This document shows positions 9,169 to 19,676 of a DNA stretch of 64,000 nucleotides, piece by piece. The notes beneath the pieces are model-generated. The model saw only the letters and a list, made by a program, of their open reading frames with translations, searched no databases and had not been told where the DNA came from. The DNA comes from Arsukibacterium sp. UBA3155 (lineage in GTDB: Bacteria > Pseudomonadota > Gammaproteobacteria > Enterobacterales > Alteromonadaceae): the NCBI GenBank assembly GCA_002364615.1, contig DEYP01000029.1:1-64000 (forward strand), read 5' to 3'. The position numbers were made by a program, and so were the translations under genes. How positions within the stretch are numbered: position 1 is the stretch's first letter; every line of letters begins with the position of its first letter.

Positions 9169-9810
9169 TCAGCTTTCAAGCGGGTCCATAGCATAGATGT
9201 CGTCTATTTTATCGGCACAAGAGTGACTGACCCGCAGATCTTTAACTCTGCCATTGCGCAAACTGTATACCCAGCCATGGATAGCCAGAGGTTGTCCCCG
9301 TTCCCAGGCTTCCTGCACAAAGCTGGTATGACATAAATTGCGTACCTGCTCCATCACATTCAGTTCAATTAAACGGTTAAGTCGTTCATTGTCATCGGCA
9401 TAACTGTCAACTTCTTCGCGATGCATGGCGTAAACGTCTTTCACATTGCGCAACCAGTTGTCTACAAAGCCAACCCGTTGTTTCATCATGGCCGCTTTAA
9501 CACCACCACAGCCATAATGTCCCACGACCAAAATATGTTTTACTTTTAAAATATCAATCGCATACTGCAAAACCGATAAGCAGTTCATATCAGAATGCAA
9601 CACTAAATTGGCGACATTTCGGTGAACAAACAGCTCGCCAGGCAACAGACCGACAATTTCATTGGCCGGAACTCTACTGTCAGAGCAGCCAATCCATAAA
9701 TACTCCGGTGCCTGTTGTTCTGATAGTTGTTTAAAAAAACCCGGTTGCTCACGTTCGATCCGATCGGCCCAGTTTTTATTGTTAATAAATAAATCTTTAA
9801 ATTTTGGCAT
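9169..9810 (-). CDS. can: beta-class carbonic anhydrase
   Basis: Interconverts CO2 and bicarbonate in the cytoplasm. The zinc ligands Cys42, Asp44, His98 and Cys101 are all present, in CSDSR and GHYGCGG, at the same residue numbers as in E. coli Can. The length of 213 aa is normal for this class. It stands alone, and the upstream 200 bp separate it from manC on the other strand. Confidence 0.95.
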   Translation of the reverse strand: MPKFKDLFINNKNWADRIEREQPGFFKQLSEQQAPEYLWIGCSDSRVPANEIVGLLPGELFVHRNVANLVLHSDMNCLSVLQYAIDILKVKHILVVGHYGCGGVKAAMMKQRVGFVDNWLRNVKDVYAMHREEVDSYADDNERLNRLIELNVMEQVRNLCHTSFVQEAWERGQPLAIHGWVYSLRNGRVKDLRVSHSCADKIDDIYAMDPLES

Positions 9811-10012
9811 AACACTGATCCTGCTAAAAAGTTCGCGTTAAGATAGCCGATTCTACCTTATTTAAGAGCACCGACCACCCTAATTTAGTTCTGATGGTTC
9901 AGGTTGTCATTGATATTAACGGTCATATTCGGGGTGACGTTTGCTAAAAAAGCTGGCTATACTAAGCGCTGTCAGTCATTTTTTCTTATGGAAAGTATCG
10001 CAAGGAGTTGCA

Positions 10013-11437
10013 ATGATCCCGGTAATCTTATCTGGCGGGTCGGGTACCCGGCTCTGGCCTTTGTCACGTGCAAAAAAACCTAAACAATTTCTGTCCTTGG
10101 TTAACGAAAAAAGTATGCTGCAAAATACCTTGCTGCGCTTGAGGGGCCTTGAACAGCTGGCACCACCCATAGTAGTTTGCAATGAAGATCATCGGTTTAT
10201 GGTAGCTGAGCAGCTGCGCGAGCTGAAGATTGGTGACGCCTGCATTATGCTTGAGCCGGTGGGCCGTAATACGGCGCCTGCTATTGCGATAGCGGCTATT
10301 CAGGCCATGCAGTTGCAGCAACAGCAACAAGATCCGGTGTTACTTGTGTTGGCGGCTGATCATGTTATTCAGGATATTCCTGCATTTCAGCAAGCGGTAA
10401 TGGAAGCTCAGCTGGCAGCTGAAGCGGGAAAATTAGTCACCTTTGGCATCGTGCCGGTGTCAGCACATACCGGGTATGGCTATATCAGACATAGTCAGCA
10501 AAATATTGATCAGATACCTAATACTTATCAGGTCACTGAGTTTAAAGAAAAGCCCGACAGAAAAACGGCAGAACATTATCTGGCATCAGGCGAATACTGC
10601 TGGAACAGCGGCATGTTTATGTTCAAAGCCAGCAGCTTGTTGGCTGAGCTTGAAAAATTTGCACCAGAGATTGTAAAAGCATGTCGGTTAGCGGTGACCA
10701 CTGCCAGTCAGGATTTAGATTTCGTCAGGGTAGACAATGAAGCATTTAGCACCAGCCCGGCCGACTCGCTGGATTATGCCGTGCTGGAGAAGTCTGACAA
10801 TACCGTAATGGTGCCACTTAACGCGGGCTGGAGTGATGTTGGCAGTTATGACGCGCTTTGGGATGTGATGGCAAAAGATGCCGAGGGCAATGCCTGTCGG
10901 GGTGATGTAATGCTGGAGGCAACCCGCAACAGTTATATCAACGCCGAAGAGAAACTGGTCGCCGTTATTGGTTTAGACAATGTGATAGTAGTAGAAACCA
11001 AAGACGCGGTTTTGGTGGCAAACAAAAATGATATTCAACAAGTAAAAAGTATTGTGCAACGACTACAAAGTTATGGCCGCAGCGAAGTGGATTTGCATCG
11101 GGAAGTGTTCCGGCCCTGGGGCAAATATGACTCAGTTGATCAGGGAAAGCGCTACCAGGTAAAACATATTACGGTAAAACCCGGCGCAAAATTGTCGGTA
11201 CAAAAACATCATCATCGGGCAGAGCACTGGGTAGTGGTAAGTGGCACTGCGTTGGTTAGAAACGGTGATGAAGAATTTATGGTTACTGAGAATGAGTCGA
11301 CCTTTATACCGATTGGGGTTGTTCATTCGCTGGAAAATCCCGGTAAAATTCCACTGGAATTAATTGAAGTTCAGTCTGGCAGTTACCTTGGGGAAGACGA
11401 CATAGTACGTTTTGCCGATAAGTATGGCCGGGAGTAA
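10013..11437 (+). CDS. manC: mannose-1-phosphate guanylyltransferase / mannose-6-phosphate isomerase
   Basis: A bifunctional 474-aa enzyme. The N-terminal nucleotidyltransferase domain begins with the pyrophosphorylase signature [12 protein letters not shown] and contains FKEKPD. The C-terminal cupin (from [10 protein letters not shown], with KHHHRAEHW) is the type II phosphomannose isomerase. It makes GDP-mannose for polysaccharide. The start at 10013 has AAGGAG 5 nt upstream; a longer frame from 9941 lacks this support. It is coupled to manB, whose ATG lies 2 bp after this stop codon. Confidence 0.93.
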   Translation: MIPVILSGGSGTRLWPLSRAKKPKQFLSLVNEKSMLQNTLLRLRGLEQLAPPIVVCNEDHRFMVAEQLRELKIGDACIMLEPVGRNTAPAIAIAAIQAMQLQQQQQDPVLLVLAADHVIQDIPAFQQAVMEAQLAAEAGKLVTFGIVPVSAHTGYGYIRHSQQNIDQIPNTYQVTEFKEKPDRKTAEHYLASGEYCWNSGMFMFKASSLLAELEKFAPEIVKACRLAVTTASQDLDFVRVDNEAFSTSPADSLDYAVLEKSDNTVMVPLNAGWSDVGSYDALWDVMAKDAEGNACRGDVMLEATRNSYINAEEKLVAVIGLDNVIVVETKDAVLVANKNDIQQVKSIVQRLQSYGRSEVDLHREVFRPWGKYDSVDQGKRYQVKHITVKPGAKLSVQKHHHRAEHWVVVSGTALVRNGDEEFMVTENESTFIPIGVVHSLENPGKIPLELIEVQSGSYLGEDDIVRFADKYGRE

Positions 11438-11438
11438 T

Positions 11439-12875
11439 ATGAACTCACTATCCTGCTTTAAAGCATATGACATTCGGGGCAAACTGGGTGAGGAGTTAAA
11501 TGAGCAAATTGCCTACAGCATTGGTCGTGCCTATGCCAGAGTCATTAAACCGGCTACGGTTGCAGTCGGGGGCGACATACGCCATAGCTCAGAGTCGCTT
11601 AAATTAGCGCTGACGCTGGGCTTACTTACCGAAGGTGTTGATGTCCTTGATTTAGGCATGACCGGGACTGAAGAAATCTATTTCGCCGCACAACATCTGG
11701 CTATTGATGGCGCCATTGAAGTGACCGCCAGCCATAACCCTATTGACTACAACGGCATGAAGTTAGTCAAAGCTCAGTCCAGGCCAATAAGCGGTGACAG
11801 TGGGCTTTTTGCTATTCGTGATGAAACTGCGCGGTTACAATCGGAATTATTTTCGCCATCGGCGTTGGCGACATTAACCCTGCAAAGTAAAACACTGGCA
11901 GCTAATGAAAAATGGCATTCTGGCAACGCGAGCTACCAGAAAAGTAGTATTCTAAAACCCTATATTAAGCATTTGCTCAGCTATATCACCCCCGTCAATA
12001 TTCAACCACTAAAGCTGGTTGTTAATTCGGGTAATGGTGCTGCAGGGCATGTCGTGGATGCGCTGGAGCAAGCTTTCGTTGAGCATGCTATCCCGATACA
12101 TTTTGTAAAAATACATCATCAGCCAGACGGCAGTTTCCCGAATGGTATCCCAAACCCGTTGCTGATTGAAAATCGTCAGGCAACTTCAGATGCAGTGCGC
12201 CAGCATCAGGCCAATTTTGGTATCGCCTGGGATGGCGATTTTGATCGTTGTTTTCTATTTGATGAGCAAGGGCATTTCATCGAAGGCTATTATATTGTTG
12301 GGTTGCTGGCTGCGGCGTTTTTAAAAAAAGAACCCGGTGCCAAAATTATTCATGACCCACGTTTATACTGGAATACTGAAGCGGTATGTCGGCAATATAA
12401 TGGTAAGGCAATATGCAGTAAAACAGGCCACGCTTTCATAAAAGAAAGAATGCGTAAAGAAGATGCCGTTTATGGTGGGGAAATGAGTGCCCATCATTAT
12501 TTTCGTGACTTTTCATATTGTGACAGTGGTATGATCCCCTGGCTACTTGTAGCAGAGTTATTATCATTATCAGGTAAAAAATTATCACAATTGGTACAGC
12601 AAATGATTGCTGACTATCCCTCTTCCGGTGAACTAAATTTTAATATTGCTAACCCTCTGCAGGTAATTTCTAAATTAGCAGAGCGCTATGCACAAGAGGC
12701 TGCTGAGATTGATGATATTGATGGGTTAAGTATGAAGTTTGCTGATTGGCGTTTTAATCTTCGCGTGTCTAATACAGAAAACGTCGTTAGATTAAACGTT
12801 GAAACTAACGCTGATATTAAGTTAATGGAGCAAAAGACAGCTGAATTAAAATCTTTATTAACTGAGCCTGAATAG
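11439..12875 (+). CDS. manB: phosphomannomutase
   Basis: A 478-aa alpha-D-phosphohexomutase of the CpsG/AlgC type converting mannose-6-phosphate to mannose-1-phosphate, the step before ManC. It shows the substrate signature KAYDIRG, the phosphoserine loop TASHNP, the metal loop DGDFDR and the sugar-binding [10 protein letters not shown]. The ATG at 11439 follows GGGAG by about 5 nt, and that site overlaps the end of manC. No glycosyltransferases follow, so the GDP-mannose is used elsewhere. Codon use becomes more AT-rich toward the end. Confidence 0.93.
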   Translation: MNSLSCFKAYDIRGKLGEELNEQIAYSIGRAYARVIKPATVAVGGDIRHSSESLKLALTLGLLTEGVDVLDLGMTGTEEIYFAAQHLAIDGAIEVTASHNPIDYNGMKLVKAQSRPISGDSGLFAIRDETARLQSELFSPSALATLTLQSKTLAANEKWHSGNASYQKSSILKPYIKHLLSYITPVNIQPLKLVVNSGNGAAGHVVDALEQAFVEHAIPIHFVKIHHQPDGSFPNGIPNPLLIENRQATSDAVRQHQANFGIAWDGDFDRCFLFDEQGHFIEGYYIVGLLAAAFLKKEPGAKIIHDPRLYWNTEAVCRQYNGKAICSKTGHAFIKERMRKEDAVYGGEMSAHHYFRDFSYCDSGMIPWLLVAELLSLSGKKLSQLVQQMIADYPSSGELNFNIANPLQVISKLAERYAQEAAEIDDIDGLSMKFADWRFNLRVSNTENVVRLNVETNADIKLMEQKTAELKSLLTEPE

Positions 12876-12980
12876 ATGTAGTTTTTTTATAATTATATCT
12901 TGAGTTAAAAGTCTTTGGCTGCTTTATTTAGTCGCTTAAATTGCTTATTCTTTATGAAATTTTATGTAAAGGAGCGAATC

Positions 12981-13505
12981 GTGTCTTTATTATTAGATAA
13001 AAAAGAGTTAAAAAAAGCCGCCAAAGAATTAAACCTGGTTAAACTTACCGATGTTATTGAAACCCTGAATGGCGTTTTGGCAGAGCGTCAGCAAGAAGTG
13101 GAATTAATTGCGCAGCTAGAGGGAATGGCTAAAGCGCAGGGGTACACCATGGAGCAGCTTGGCTACAAACAAAGCAGTGATGTTGTGGTAGCAGAGAGCT
13201 CAGACAGCGGCAGTTCAAAAAGGCCAGTGAAGCCAAAGTTTAAAACGATAAACAAAGACAGTCAGTTTTTTTATGTCGAAAATGGTCAGCTTCAGCTGTT
13301 ACGCACGCATACGATGAAGAAAGGTTTGCAGCAACGTGGTATTCAGGTAGTACCACTTGCCAAGGTAGATAAAAAATTCGCCAAGGATATCGATAAGCTT
13401 ATTGCCGATGCCACCGCGCAGGCTGTTGAGAATTTTAATAGTAAAGTTGCCATCTGGAATGAATGGGCAGTGGCTAACGGTGGCGAGATATTAGAGAAAC
13501 GCTGA
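12981..13505 (+). CDS. small helical protein, possibly H-NS-like at the N terminus
   Basis: A 174-aa protein starting at GTG 12981, with AAAGGAG 6 nt before it. Residues 1-65 are helical and charged and end with KAQGYTMEQLGYK, an arrangement like the oligomerisation region of H-NS-family proteins. The C-terminal part (from about 75) lacks the H-NS DNA-binding motif and is rich in Lys, Val and Phe. It could be a nucleoid or regulatory protein, or an unrelated coiled-coil protein. Function unknown. Confidence 0.5.
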   Translation: MSLLLDKKELKKAAKELNLVKLTDVIETLNGVLAERQQEVELIAQLEGMAKAQGYTMEQLGYKQSSDVVVAESSDSGSSKRPVKPKFKTINKDSQFFYVENGQLQLLRTHTMKKGLQQRGIQVVPLAKVDKKFAKDIDKLIADATAQAVENFNSKVAIWNEWAVANGGEILEKR

Positions 13506-13570
13506 GCGAATAAATTGCGGTAGCACTATTAGCATTAGCACTATTATCCAGTAGTACTCTTAACAATAAA

Positions 13571-13597
13571 AAACCGGCGTTAACGCCGGTTTTTTTA
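13571..13597. terminator. bidirectional rho-independent terminator
   Basis: AACCGGCG and CGCCGGTT pair around TTAA and are followed by six or seven T; an A run precedes the stem. It serves both the small gene ending at 13505 and yciK on the other strand. Confidence 0.9.
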
Positions 13598-13619
13598 ATT
13601 TAGTCCGTTGACGCTTGTG

Positions 13620-14363
13620 TTACTTTGGTTGTGCATCCAGTGATTTTCCATTTTCAGATTTACTGTCATCGGCCATTAAATACACATAAAGCCACATTAA
13701 ATCTTCCGGTGTTTTTAAACGCATCGGATCTTCTCCCGGGTAGGCTTTCGCGCGCATGGCGGTGCGGGTTGCGCCCGGATTAATACAATTAACCCGAATG
13801 GAGCTGCCAGCATATTCATCAGCCATGACCTGCATCAACCCCTCTGTTGCAAATTTTGATACGGCATAAGGACCCCAGTACGCACGGCCAACGCGGCCCA
13901 CGCCAGATGAAGTGAATACGACAGAGGCCGCCGGCGCTTTTTTAAGAACCGGTATTAATGCCTGAGTCATTAACATGGCAGCGGTGACGTTTATTTGCAT
14001 AATGTCATGCCAACTTGCCAGATTAATGTGCTCGAAGGGGCTAAGCACACCCAGCAAGCCTGCATTGTGCAGCACGCCGTCGAGTTTACCGAACTCACGC
14101 GCTATGGTGGTCGCCATGTCGTTATAATGAGAGGATGTAGCGCCTTTCAAATCAAGTGGCACTATTGCTGGTTCTGCGCCGCCTGCCGCAATAATTTCAT
14201 CGTATACCGCTTCAAGCTTTTTTACTGTTTTCCCAAGCAAAATAACGGTTGCGCCATATTTGGCGTATGTGAGCGCAGCAGACCGACCAATGCCATCACC
14301 GGCGCCGGTGACTAAAATAACTTTATTTTGTAACGCCGCTGCCGGCGCGTTGTAGTTATTCAT
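13620..14363 (-). CDS. yciK: YciK-family short-chain dehydrogenase
   Basis: A 247-aa SDR oxidoreductase. The NAD(P)-binding motif is TGAGDGIG, the structural motif is HNAG, and the catalytic residues appear as Ser in FTSSGVGR and YAVSK (Tyr and Lys). The C-terminal block PGEDPMRLKTPEDLM and the ending SLDAQP match YciK of E. coli closely. The substrate is unknown. The ATG at 14363 is favoured by homology. In enterics yciK also lies next to sohB, and here it is 2.7 kb from it, split by the lipase gene. Confidence 0.9.
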   Translation of the reverse strand: MNNYNAPAAALQNKVILVTGAGDGIGRSAALTYAKYGATVILLGKTVKKLEAVYDEIIAAGGAEPAIVPLDLKGATSSHYNDMATTIAREFGKLDGVLHNAGLLGVLSPFEHINLASWHDIMQINVTAAMLMTQALIPVLKKAPAASVVFTSSGVGRVGRAYWGPYAVSKFATEGLMQVMADEYAGSSIRVNCINPGATRTAMRAKAYPGEDPMRLKTPEDLMWLYVYLMADDSKSENGKSLDAQPK

Positions 14364-14602
14364 AAAATCTAACCTGTTAGCATTGAAAAACGGCGCAAGC
14401 ATACGCTTAAAACAACTATTTTGCATCTTTCTTGCTACCAACTGTATTTTTGCGCTAGCGATCTGTCAGACTTTGAGTTAACTTTAACTGGTCGTAGCTG
14501 TTCGCAAAGAACAGCCACTTTAAACGAAAAAGAATTCGTAATAAGCAAAGCAAGGTTTTGCTTTGCAATAAAAAAATAAAGCGTTTAGGACGGGGAGAAA
14601 TT

Positions 14603-17008
14603 ATGAAAAAGCTTGCTATTAGTATCGCTGTTGCGGCGGCGGTCGGTCTGGCTGGTTGCGGTGATTCGTTGGAAGATTTAAAACAAGAAGCTGCACAACC
14701 AGGTGGAACAGTTGTACCTGCATCACGAGTGATTTTTGACCCAACCGCAAGTCGGGTATCGGTACCAAACGATTTACTGTTCCAGGGAACCACTGACGGT
14801 ACATTAACATTGGACAGTGGCGCTAACCCAGATTACACCAACCCTCAGGTGGCTTTAGGTGCGCTTGATGGCTGGTCAACCCAGAATCCATTTGCCATTG
14901 ACCTAAGCTTTCCGCCAGGTGTAACGCTCAATGCGGATACTGCACAAGCCCCAGGCGCAGTGCGGGTATTTAAAGCATTAATGGGTGATCCGGCATCACC
15001 TGAAGCCGCCTGTACCTCAGTACCGCGTGGTGCTGCGTGTCAAATTGTGGAAGAACTGCAATTTGGGCAAGACTTTGTTACCGCCGGGCGTGGTAACAGC
15101 GTTGCGGTTATTCCGTTAAAGCCATTAGATAACGCAACAACTTATTTGCTGGCACTTACCGACGTATTGCAAGATAGTACTGGTGAGTCAATTAAGCCCT
15201 CGACAACTTATGAGCTGGTTAAACAGGATATTACCACCTTACCGTTAGCCAGTGCTTCTCAGCGTGCATTGCAAGGTGTGATCAATAGCTTTGAAAATGT
15301 CATGGCCAGAGACGAAGGTGTTAATAAAGACAATATTATTTACACTGCTGCCATTACCACGCAGTCAGTAGGCGCTGTATTATCAACGTTAAAGCAGTTA
15401 ATGGCCTCACCGACACCAACAGGCTATGGTCCGTCTGCTTTAGTTGTTAACAATACGGGTTTAACGGTATCGCAATTAAACCCTGCTTTTGCTGGCAGTC
15501 CGGCATTTGCGATAACCCGTTATTACACCGGTACATTAACCCTGCCTTATTATCTGGGCATGCCTACGGAAGCGAACCCGAGGGCACCGCTCAATGCACG
15601 CTGGATGGCCCGTTGTGACAGTGGTGCGACACTGGCTGCTTTGCCTGCTTCGATGAAACCTGAGAGCCCAGTATCTGAAAATGATGGCGCTTGCCAGGCG
15701 TTTAGTGGCGGTGCATTGCGCGATTTAGGTGTTGACCCTGCGCGTCACCTGACCAAGTTCAATACCATTCCTAAGATCAACAGTTATCAGGCGGTTGATG
15801 TGCAGATGACCGTGCCAGATGCGAACGTTATCACGATGCCTGAAGCCGGTTGGCCGGTTGTTATTTTGCAACATGGTATCACCTCGCGTCGCTCGGATAT
15901 GCTGGCCATTACCGGCACGTTGGCGTCGCAAGGTTTTGCTACAGTGGCAATTGACCATCCGCTGCATGGCGATCGTGGTTTTACCGCTGAAGTTCAGAAT
16001 GCTGAGGGGCAGACGTCAACCCTGACCTTCAACGCTTCGACAAACTCTGCAACTGACTATATGAACCTGTCTAACTTGCTGGTTACCCGTGATAACTTAC
16101 GGCAAAGTATTGCAGATATGCTGGCGTTGCGTTTAGCACTTAACTTTATACAGGGTGTTGATTTAGATACCAGTCGGGTGCAGTTTTTAGGTCATTCGCT
16201 CGGTGGCATAACTGGCACGTCTATGGTGGCGCTGGCAAATACCAGTACTGGTAACGCGCAGTTAGATGCACTTTACAGTGTTGAAACCGCCGCACTGGCA
16301 ATGCCTGGTGGCGCGGTCGCTAACTTCCTGCTTGACTCAGCAGCCTTTGGTCCGTTGATTAAAGCAAGCGTAATGCTAGGTGCTGGTGGTGAGCTTACCA
16401 GTCAATTTGTCACTTATGTTGCTACTAATACCAATTGTGGCGTGCCAACGGCAGCAACTGCAGCTAGCTATCCTGCATGTGCTGCACCTGTGGTTAATGC
16501 TTACCTGATGACTTTAACTGAACCCGCTAATGCGGCTCAGCAAGCGCGGGTATCGGCAACTCTGAGCCAGTTTGCATTTGCGGCGCAGACGGTAACTGAC
16601 GCCGGCGACCCAAATAACTATGCTGAGCGTATGGTAAATAGTGAAACGCCAGTATACATGATTGAAGTCGTGGGCGACGGTATGGACAACCTGCCTGATC
16701 AGGTTATTCCTAATGGTTTCTTCAACCCATTAGCAGCGCTGGCTGCTGGTAGAATGCCATTAGCGGGTACTGAGCCTTTAGCCCGCTTACTAGGTGCCGA
16801 TGCTATTCCTGCAGCTGCGGGCGGCTGGAGCCTTGAAGGTGGCAATGCTATTGCAAGGTTTAATGCTGGTAACCATAGCTCTATTTTAAGCCCGGCGGGT
16901 AGCCCGGCAGCAACTCAGGAGATGCAAACGCAAAGCGTAACCTTCTTCTTAAACAGAGGTCAGGCAGTGTTGGTATCTAACCCTGCCGTGTTAGCTAGCG
17001 GAAACTAA
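14603..17008 (+). CDS. VolA / Pla-1-type surface lipase lipoprotein
   Basis: An 801-aa lipoprotein with signal peptide and lipobox LAGC (about residue 20). The N-terminal part matches the bacterial virulence-factor lipase N-terminal domain, and the alpha/beta-hydrolase part has the nucleophile elbow GHSLGG. The family includes VolA, an outer-surface lysophospholipase that releases fatty acids from external phospholipid. GGGGAG lies 6 nt before the ATG. It ends in a strong terminator and is probably monocistronic. Family placement is from motifs; substrate is inferred. Confidence 0.85.
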   Translation: MKKLAISIAVAAAVGLAGCGDSLEDLKQEAAQPGGTVVPASRVIFDPTASRVSVPNDLLFQGTTDGTLTLDSGANPDYTNPQVALGALDGWSTQNPFAIDLSFPPGVTLNADTAQAPGAVRVFKALMGDPASPEAACTSVPRGAACQIVEELQFGQDFVTAGRGNSVAVIPLKPLDNATTYLLALTDVLQDSTGESIKPSTTYELVKQDITTLPLASASQRALQGVINSFENVMARDEGVNKDNIIYTAAITTQSVGAVLSTLKQLMASPTPTGYGPSALVVNNTGLTVSQLNPAFAGSPAFAITRYYTGTLTLPYYLGMPTEANPRAPLNARWMARCDSGATLAALPASMKPESPVSENDGACQAFSGGALRDLGVDPARHLTKFNTIPKINSYQAVDVQMTVPDANVITMPEAGWPVVILQHGITSRRSDMLAITGTLASQGFATVAIDHPLHGDRGFTAEVQNAEGQTSTLTFNASTNSATDYMNLSNLLVTRDNLRQSIADMLALRLALNFIQGVDLDTSRVQFLGHSLGGITGTSMVALANTSTGNAQLDALYSVETAALAMPGGAVANFLLDSAAFGPLIKASVMLGAGGELTSQFVTYVATNTNCGVPTAATAASYPACAAPVVNAYLMTLTEPANAAQQARVSATLSQFAFAAQTVTDAGDPNNYAERMVNSETPVYMIEVVGDGMDNLPDQVIPNGFFNPLAALAAGRMPLAGTEPLARLLGADAIPAAAGGWSLEGGNAIARFNAGNHSSILSPAGSPAATQEMQTQSVTFFLNRGQAVLVSNPAVLASGN

Positions 17009-17024
17009 CTGAGTAAGCTATAAC

Positions 17025-17059
17025 AAAGCCCGGCGGCTTTATGCGCCGGGCTTTTTCTT
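17025..17059 (+). terminator. rho-independent terminator after the lipase gene
   Basis: AAAGCCCGGCG pairs with CGCCGGGCTTT (GCGCCGGGC) around a short loop and is followed by TTTTCTTTTT, 17 bp past the stop codon. Confidence 0.9.
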
Positions 17060-17109
17060 TTTATTAATCAGAATAGAATGAGCGTATTTAATCAGACAGG
17101 AGTGTTACT

Positions 17110-18111
17110 TTGGCATTTTTAATGGAATATGGCATGTTTTTGGCTAAAGCAGCCACTATTGTTTTTGCGATAGGGTTAGTTGTTGGCATTGTGGTAAATG
17201 CCAGCCATAAACCGAAAGCGAAGAAAGGTCAGCTGGAGTTTACCGATTTGAGTAAACATTACCGGTTGCAAACAGCAGAGTTACAACAACGATTGCTGGA
17301 TAAAAAAGGGTTTAAGCAATGGCAGAAATTGCAACAAAAGGAACTGAAACAACAATCTGTCGCGTTGCCGTGTTTGTTTGTACTTGAGTTCAATGGTTCC
17401 ATGGACGCCAGGGAAACTGAGTCATTGCGGGAAGAGGTGTCAGCCGTTCTTGCGATCGCCAAGCAAGATGATGAAGTGGTACTGCGGCTGGAGAGCGGGG
17501 GCGGGGTAGTGCATGGTTATGGATTGGCGGCCTCGCAGCTTGACAGGCTGCGCCAGCAGAATATCTCCCTGACTGTCGCGGTAGATAAAGTGGCGGCCAG
17601 CGGCGGCTATATGATGGCGTGCATCGGCACAAAAATTATTGCTGCACCCTTCGCTATACTGGGCTCAATTGGTGTGATTGCTCAGCTGCCAAACTTTCAT
17701 AAATTATTACAGAAAAATTATGTCGATTTTGAGCAATTTACCGCAGGTGAGTTTAAACGGACCGTAACCTTGTTCGGTGAAAATACCGATAAGGGCAGGC
17801 AAAAGTTTCAGCAGGAACTGGAAGAGACTCATGGTTTATTCAAGCGCTTTGTCGAGCAGCACCGACCACAGCTCGATGTATCTCAGGTTGCAACGGGCGA
17901 ACATTGGTTTGGTTATCAGGCACTTGATTTGCAATTAGTTGATGAAATCCAAACCAGTGACGACTATCTGATGACGAAATTGTCAAGCCATAGGGTGTTT
18001 AAGGTAACCTATCAGCTTAAAAAAGGCCTGGCTGAGAAAGTGGGTATGGGCTCAGCCAATGTGCTGTCGCTCTGGTGGCAGAAACTGGTACAGCAGAGTT
18101 GGCTACGCTAA
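17110..18111 (+). CDS. sohB: SohB, inner-membrane SppA-like protease
   Basis: A 333-aa S49-family serine protease anchored by an N-terminal helix (about 6-30) with the catalytic part in the periplasm. The Ser-Lys dyad should be Ser164 in KVAASGGYMMA and Lys216 in TAGEFKRT. Extra family blocks are FNGSMDA and GENTDKGR. It starts at TTG 17110, where CAGGAG stands 7 nt upstream; the ATG at 17122 is too far from that site. In E. coli excess SohB compensates for loss of DegP. Confidence 0.93.
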   Translation: MAFLMEYGMFLAKAATIVFAIGLVVGIVVNASHKPKAKKGQLEFTDLSKHYRLQTAELQQRLLDKKGFKQWQKLQQKELKQQSVALPCLFVLEFNGSMDARETESLREEVSAVLAIAKQDDEVVLRLESGGGVVHGYGLAASQLDRLRQQNISLTVAVDKVAASGGYMMACIGTKIIAAPFAILGSIGVIAQLPNFHKLLQKNYVDFEQFTAGEFKRTVTLFGENTDKGRQKFQQELEETHGLFKRFVEQHRPQLDVSQVATGEHWFGYQALDLQLVDEIQTSDDYLMTKLSSHRVFKVTYQLKKGLAEKVGMGSANVLSLWWQKLVQQSWLR

Positions 18112-18130
18112 TGTTCCAGCGCATAAAAAA

Positions 18131-18156
18131 ACAGGCCTTATAGGCCTGTTTTTTTT
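18131..18156. terminator. bidirectional terminator between sohB and the symporter
   Basis: ACAGGCCT and AGGCCTGT pair around a 3-nt loop. Eight T follow on the plus strand and seven A precede, so the same hairpin can end the convergent gene. Confidence 0.9.
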
Positions 18157-18168
18157 GAATACCACGTG

Positions 18169-19506
18169 TTATTGGCGTAAATGATGGAAATCGACTTTTT
18201 CGTCTTTCATGCCGGCATTAACATCATCAAATGTTGCCTGATCAAATTGTTTTTCACTTTTACCAACAATACAAGAGACCATCGCATCACCGGTCACATT
18301 TACCGCGGTCCGGGTCATATCCAGTAGCCTGTCAACGCCAATAATTAAGGCAATACCTTCCACTGGCAAGCCGACTTGTTGCAACACCATCGCCAGCATA
18401 ATTAAGCCAACGCCAGGGACACCCGCGGTGCCAATAGAAGCCAGTGTTGCAGTCAGAATCACCATCAGATAATCAGCAACGGTCAGATCAACCAGGTAAA
18501 CCTGGGCGATAAACACCGTGGCCACGCCCTGCATAATCGCCGTACCATCCATGTTAATAGTGGCACCCAGCGGCACAGTAAAGGACGCTATGCTATTTTT
18601 CACCCCAAGTTTCTTAGTAACGGTTTCCATAGTCACAGGCATAGTCGCGTTGCTGCTGGACGTACTAAAGCCGAATAACGCTGCGTCGCGCATTTTACGC
18701 AGAAAGATAAACGGATTTAAACCGGTTAGTAGCTTCAGGATAATGCTGTAACTGAACAAGCCGTGGAAAATGAGAACCGTCAGCACCACGCCAAAGTACA
18801 TGGCCAGACTTTTAATGGTTTCAAAACCCAGGGTGGTAAATAACTTTGCCATCAGGAAGAACACGCCATAGGGCGCCAGGTTCATCAGAATGGTCACCAG
18901 TTTCATTATCACTTCACTAAGGTCATTAAACACCGCTGCCAGCCTTTCGCCGGGCTTACCGCTCAACGCCATTGCTAAACCAAACAACACGGCAAAGACA
19001 ATAACCTGCAACATATTACCCTGAGCCATCGACTCGATAGGGTTACTGGGAAAAATATCGATAAACACCTGAGCAAGGGAGGGCGCTTCAGACACATCGA
19101 AATTAGCATCAGATTGGCGCTCAACCCCTTTACCCGGGCCAACCACCAAGGCAGCGGTCATCGCCAGACTGATGGCGATAGCAGTGGTAATAAGATATAA
19201 GCCAATCGTTTTACCGCCCAGTCGTCCCAGGGTAGAGGTATCTGATAATGAACAGGTACCGCAAACCAGTGAGACAAAAACTAACGGCACAACAAGCATT
19301 TTCAAGCTGGCGATAAAAATTTCACCGCCAGCATGAAAAACACCGTCTATAAAAAAAGCTTTCAGCGGTAATGCCATGCCAAACAATGTGAGCACCCGCT
19401 CTTCCTGTCCGGCTAAAATAGCTTTAAAAAAGAAACCCACTAAGATACCGGCAACCATGCCGATAACGATACGGGCAGTTAATCCCAACTTTCTATTATT
19501 GCTCAT
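18169..19506 (-). CDS. dicarboxylate/amino acid:cation symporter (SDF/DAACS)
   Basis: A 445-aa inner-membrane transporter with about eight helices and two re-entrant loops. The serine-rich hairpin FSTSSSNATMPVT and the later NMDGTAIMQGVATVF, GTAGVPG and DRLLDMTRTAVNVTGD are the substrate- and sodium-binding motifs of the family. It takes up glutamate, aspartate or C4-dicarboxylates with H+ or Na+; the exact substrate cannot be told. The ATG at 19506 is chosen from usual family length; no strong ribosome site is seen for it or for the upstream GTG. Confidence 0.9.
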   Translation of the reverse strand: MSNNRKLGLTARIVIGMVAGILVGFFFKAILAGQEERVLTLFGMALPLKAFFIDGVFHAGGEIFIASLKMLVVPLVFVSLVCGTCSLSDTSTLGRLGGKTIGLYLITTAIAISLAMTAALVVGPGKGVERQSDANFDVSEAPSLAQVFIDIFPSNPIESMAQGNMLQVIVFAVLFGLAMALSGKPGERLAAVFNDLSEVIMKLVTILMNLAPYGVFFLMAKLFTTLGFETIKSLAMYFGVVLTVLIFHGLFSYSIILKLLTGLNPFIFLRKMRDAALFGFSTSSSNATMPVTMETVTKKLGVKNSIASFTVPLGATINMDGTAIMQGVATVFIAQVYLVDLTVADYLMVILTATLASIGTAGVPGVGLIMLAMVLQQVGLPVEGIALIIGVDRLLDMTRTAVNVTGDAMVSCIVGKSEKQFDQATFDDVNAGMKDEKVDFHHLRQ

Positions 19507-19676
19507 TGTTTTAGTGATATATCGGTGCTGAATGGTCACAAGACTATCAGTTTGCGACGCTATTGGGCAGGCTTGATAAAAATTTTTTTGAAAATTGCTG
19601 TGACGTAGTGATAATTAATGGTTTAAGATGCAATTAACAAAAACTATATATAAAAAAACAGTTAGGGAGAGTTTTC

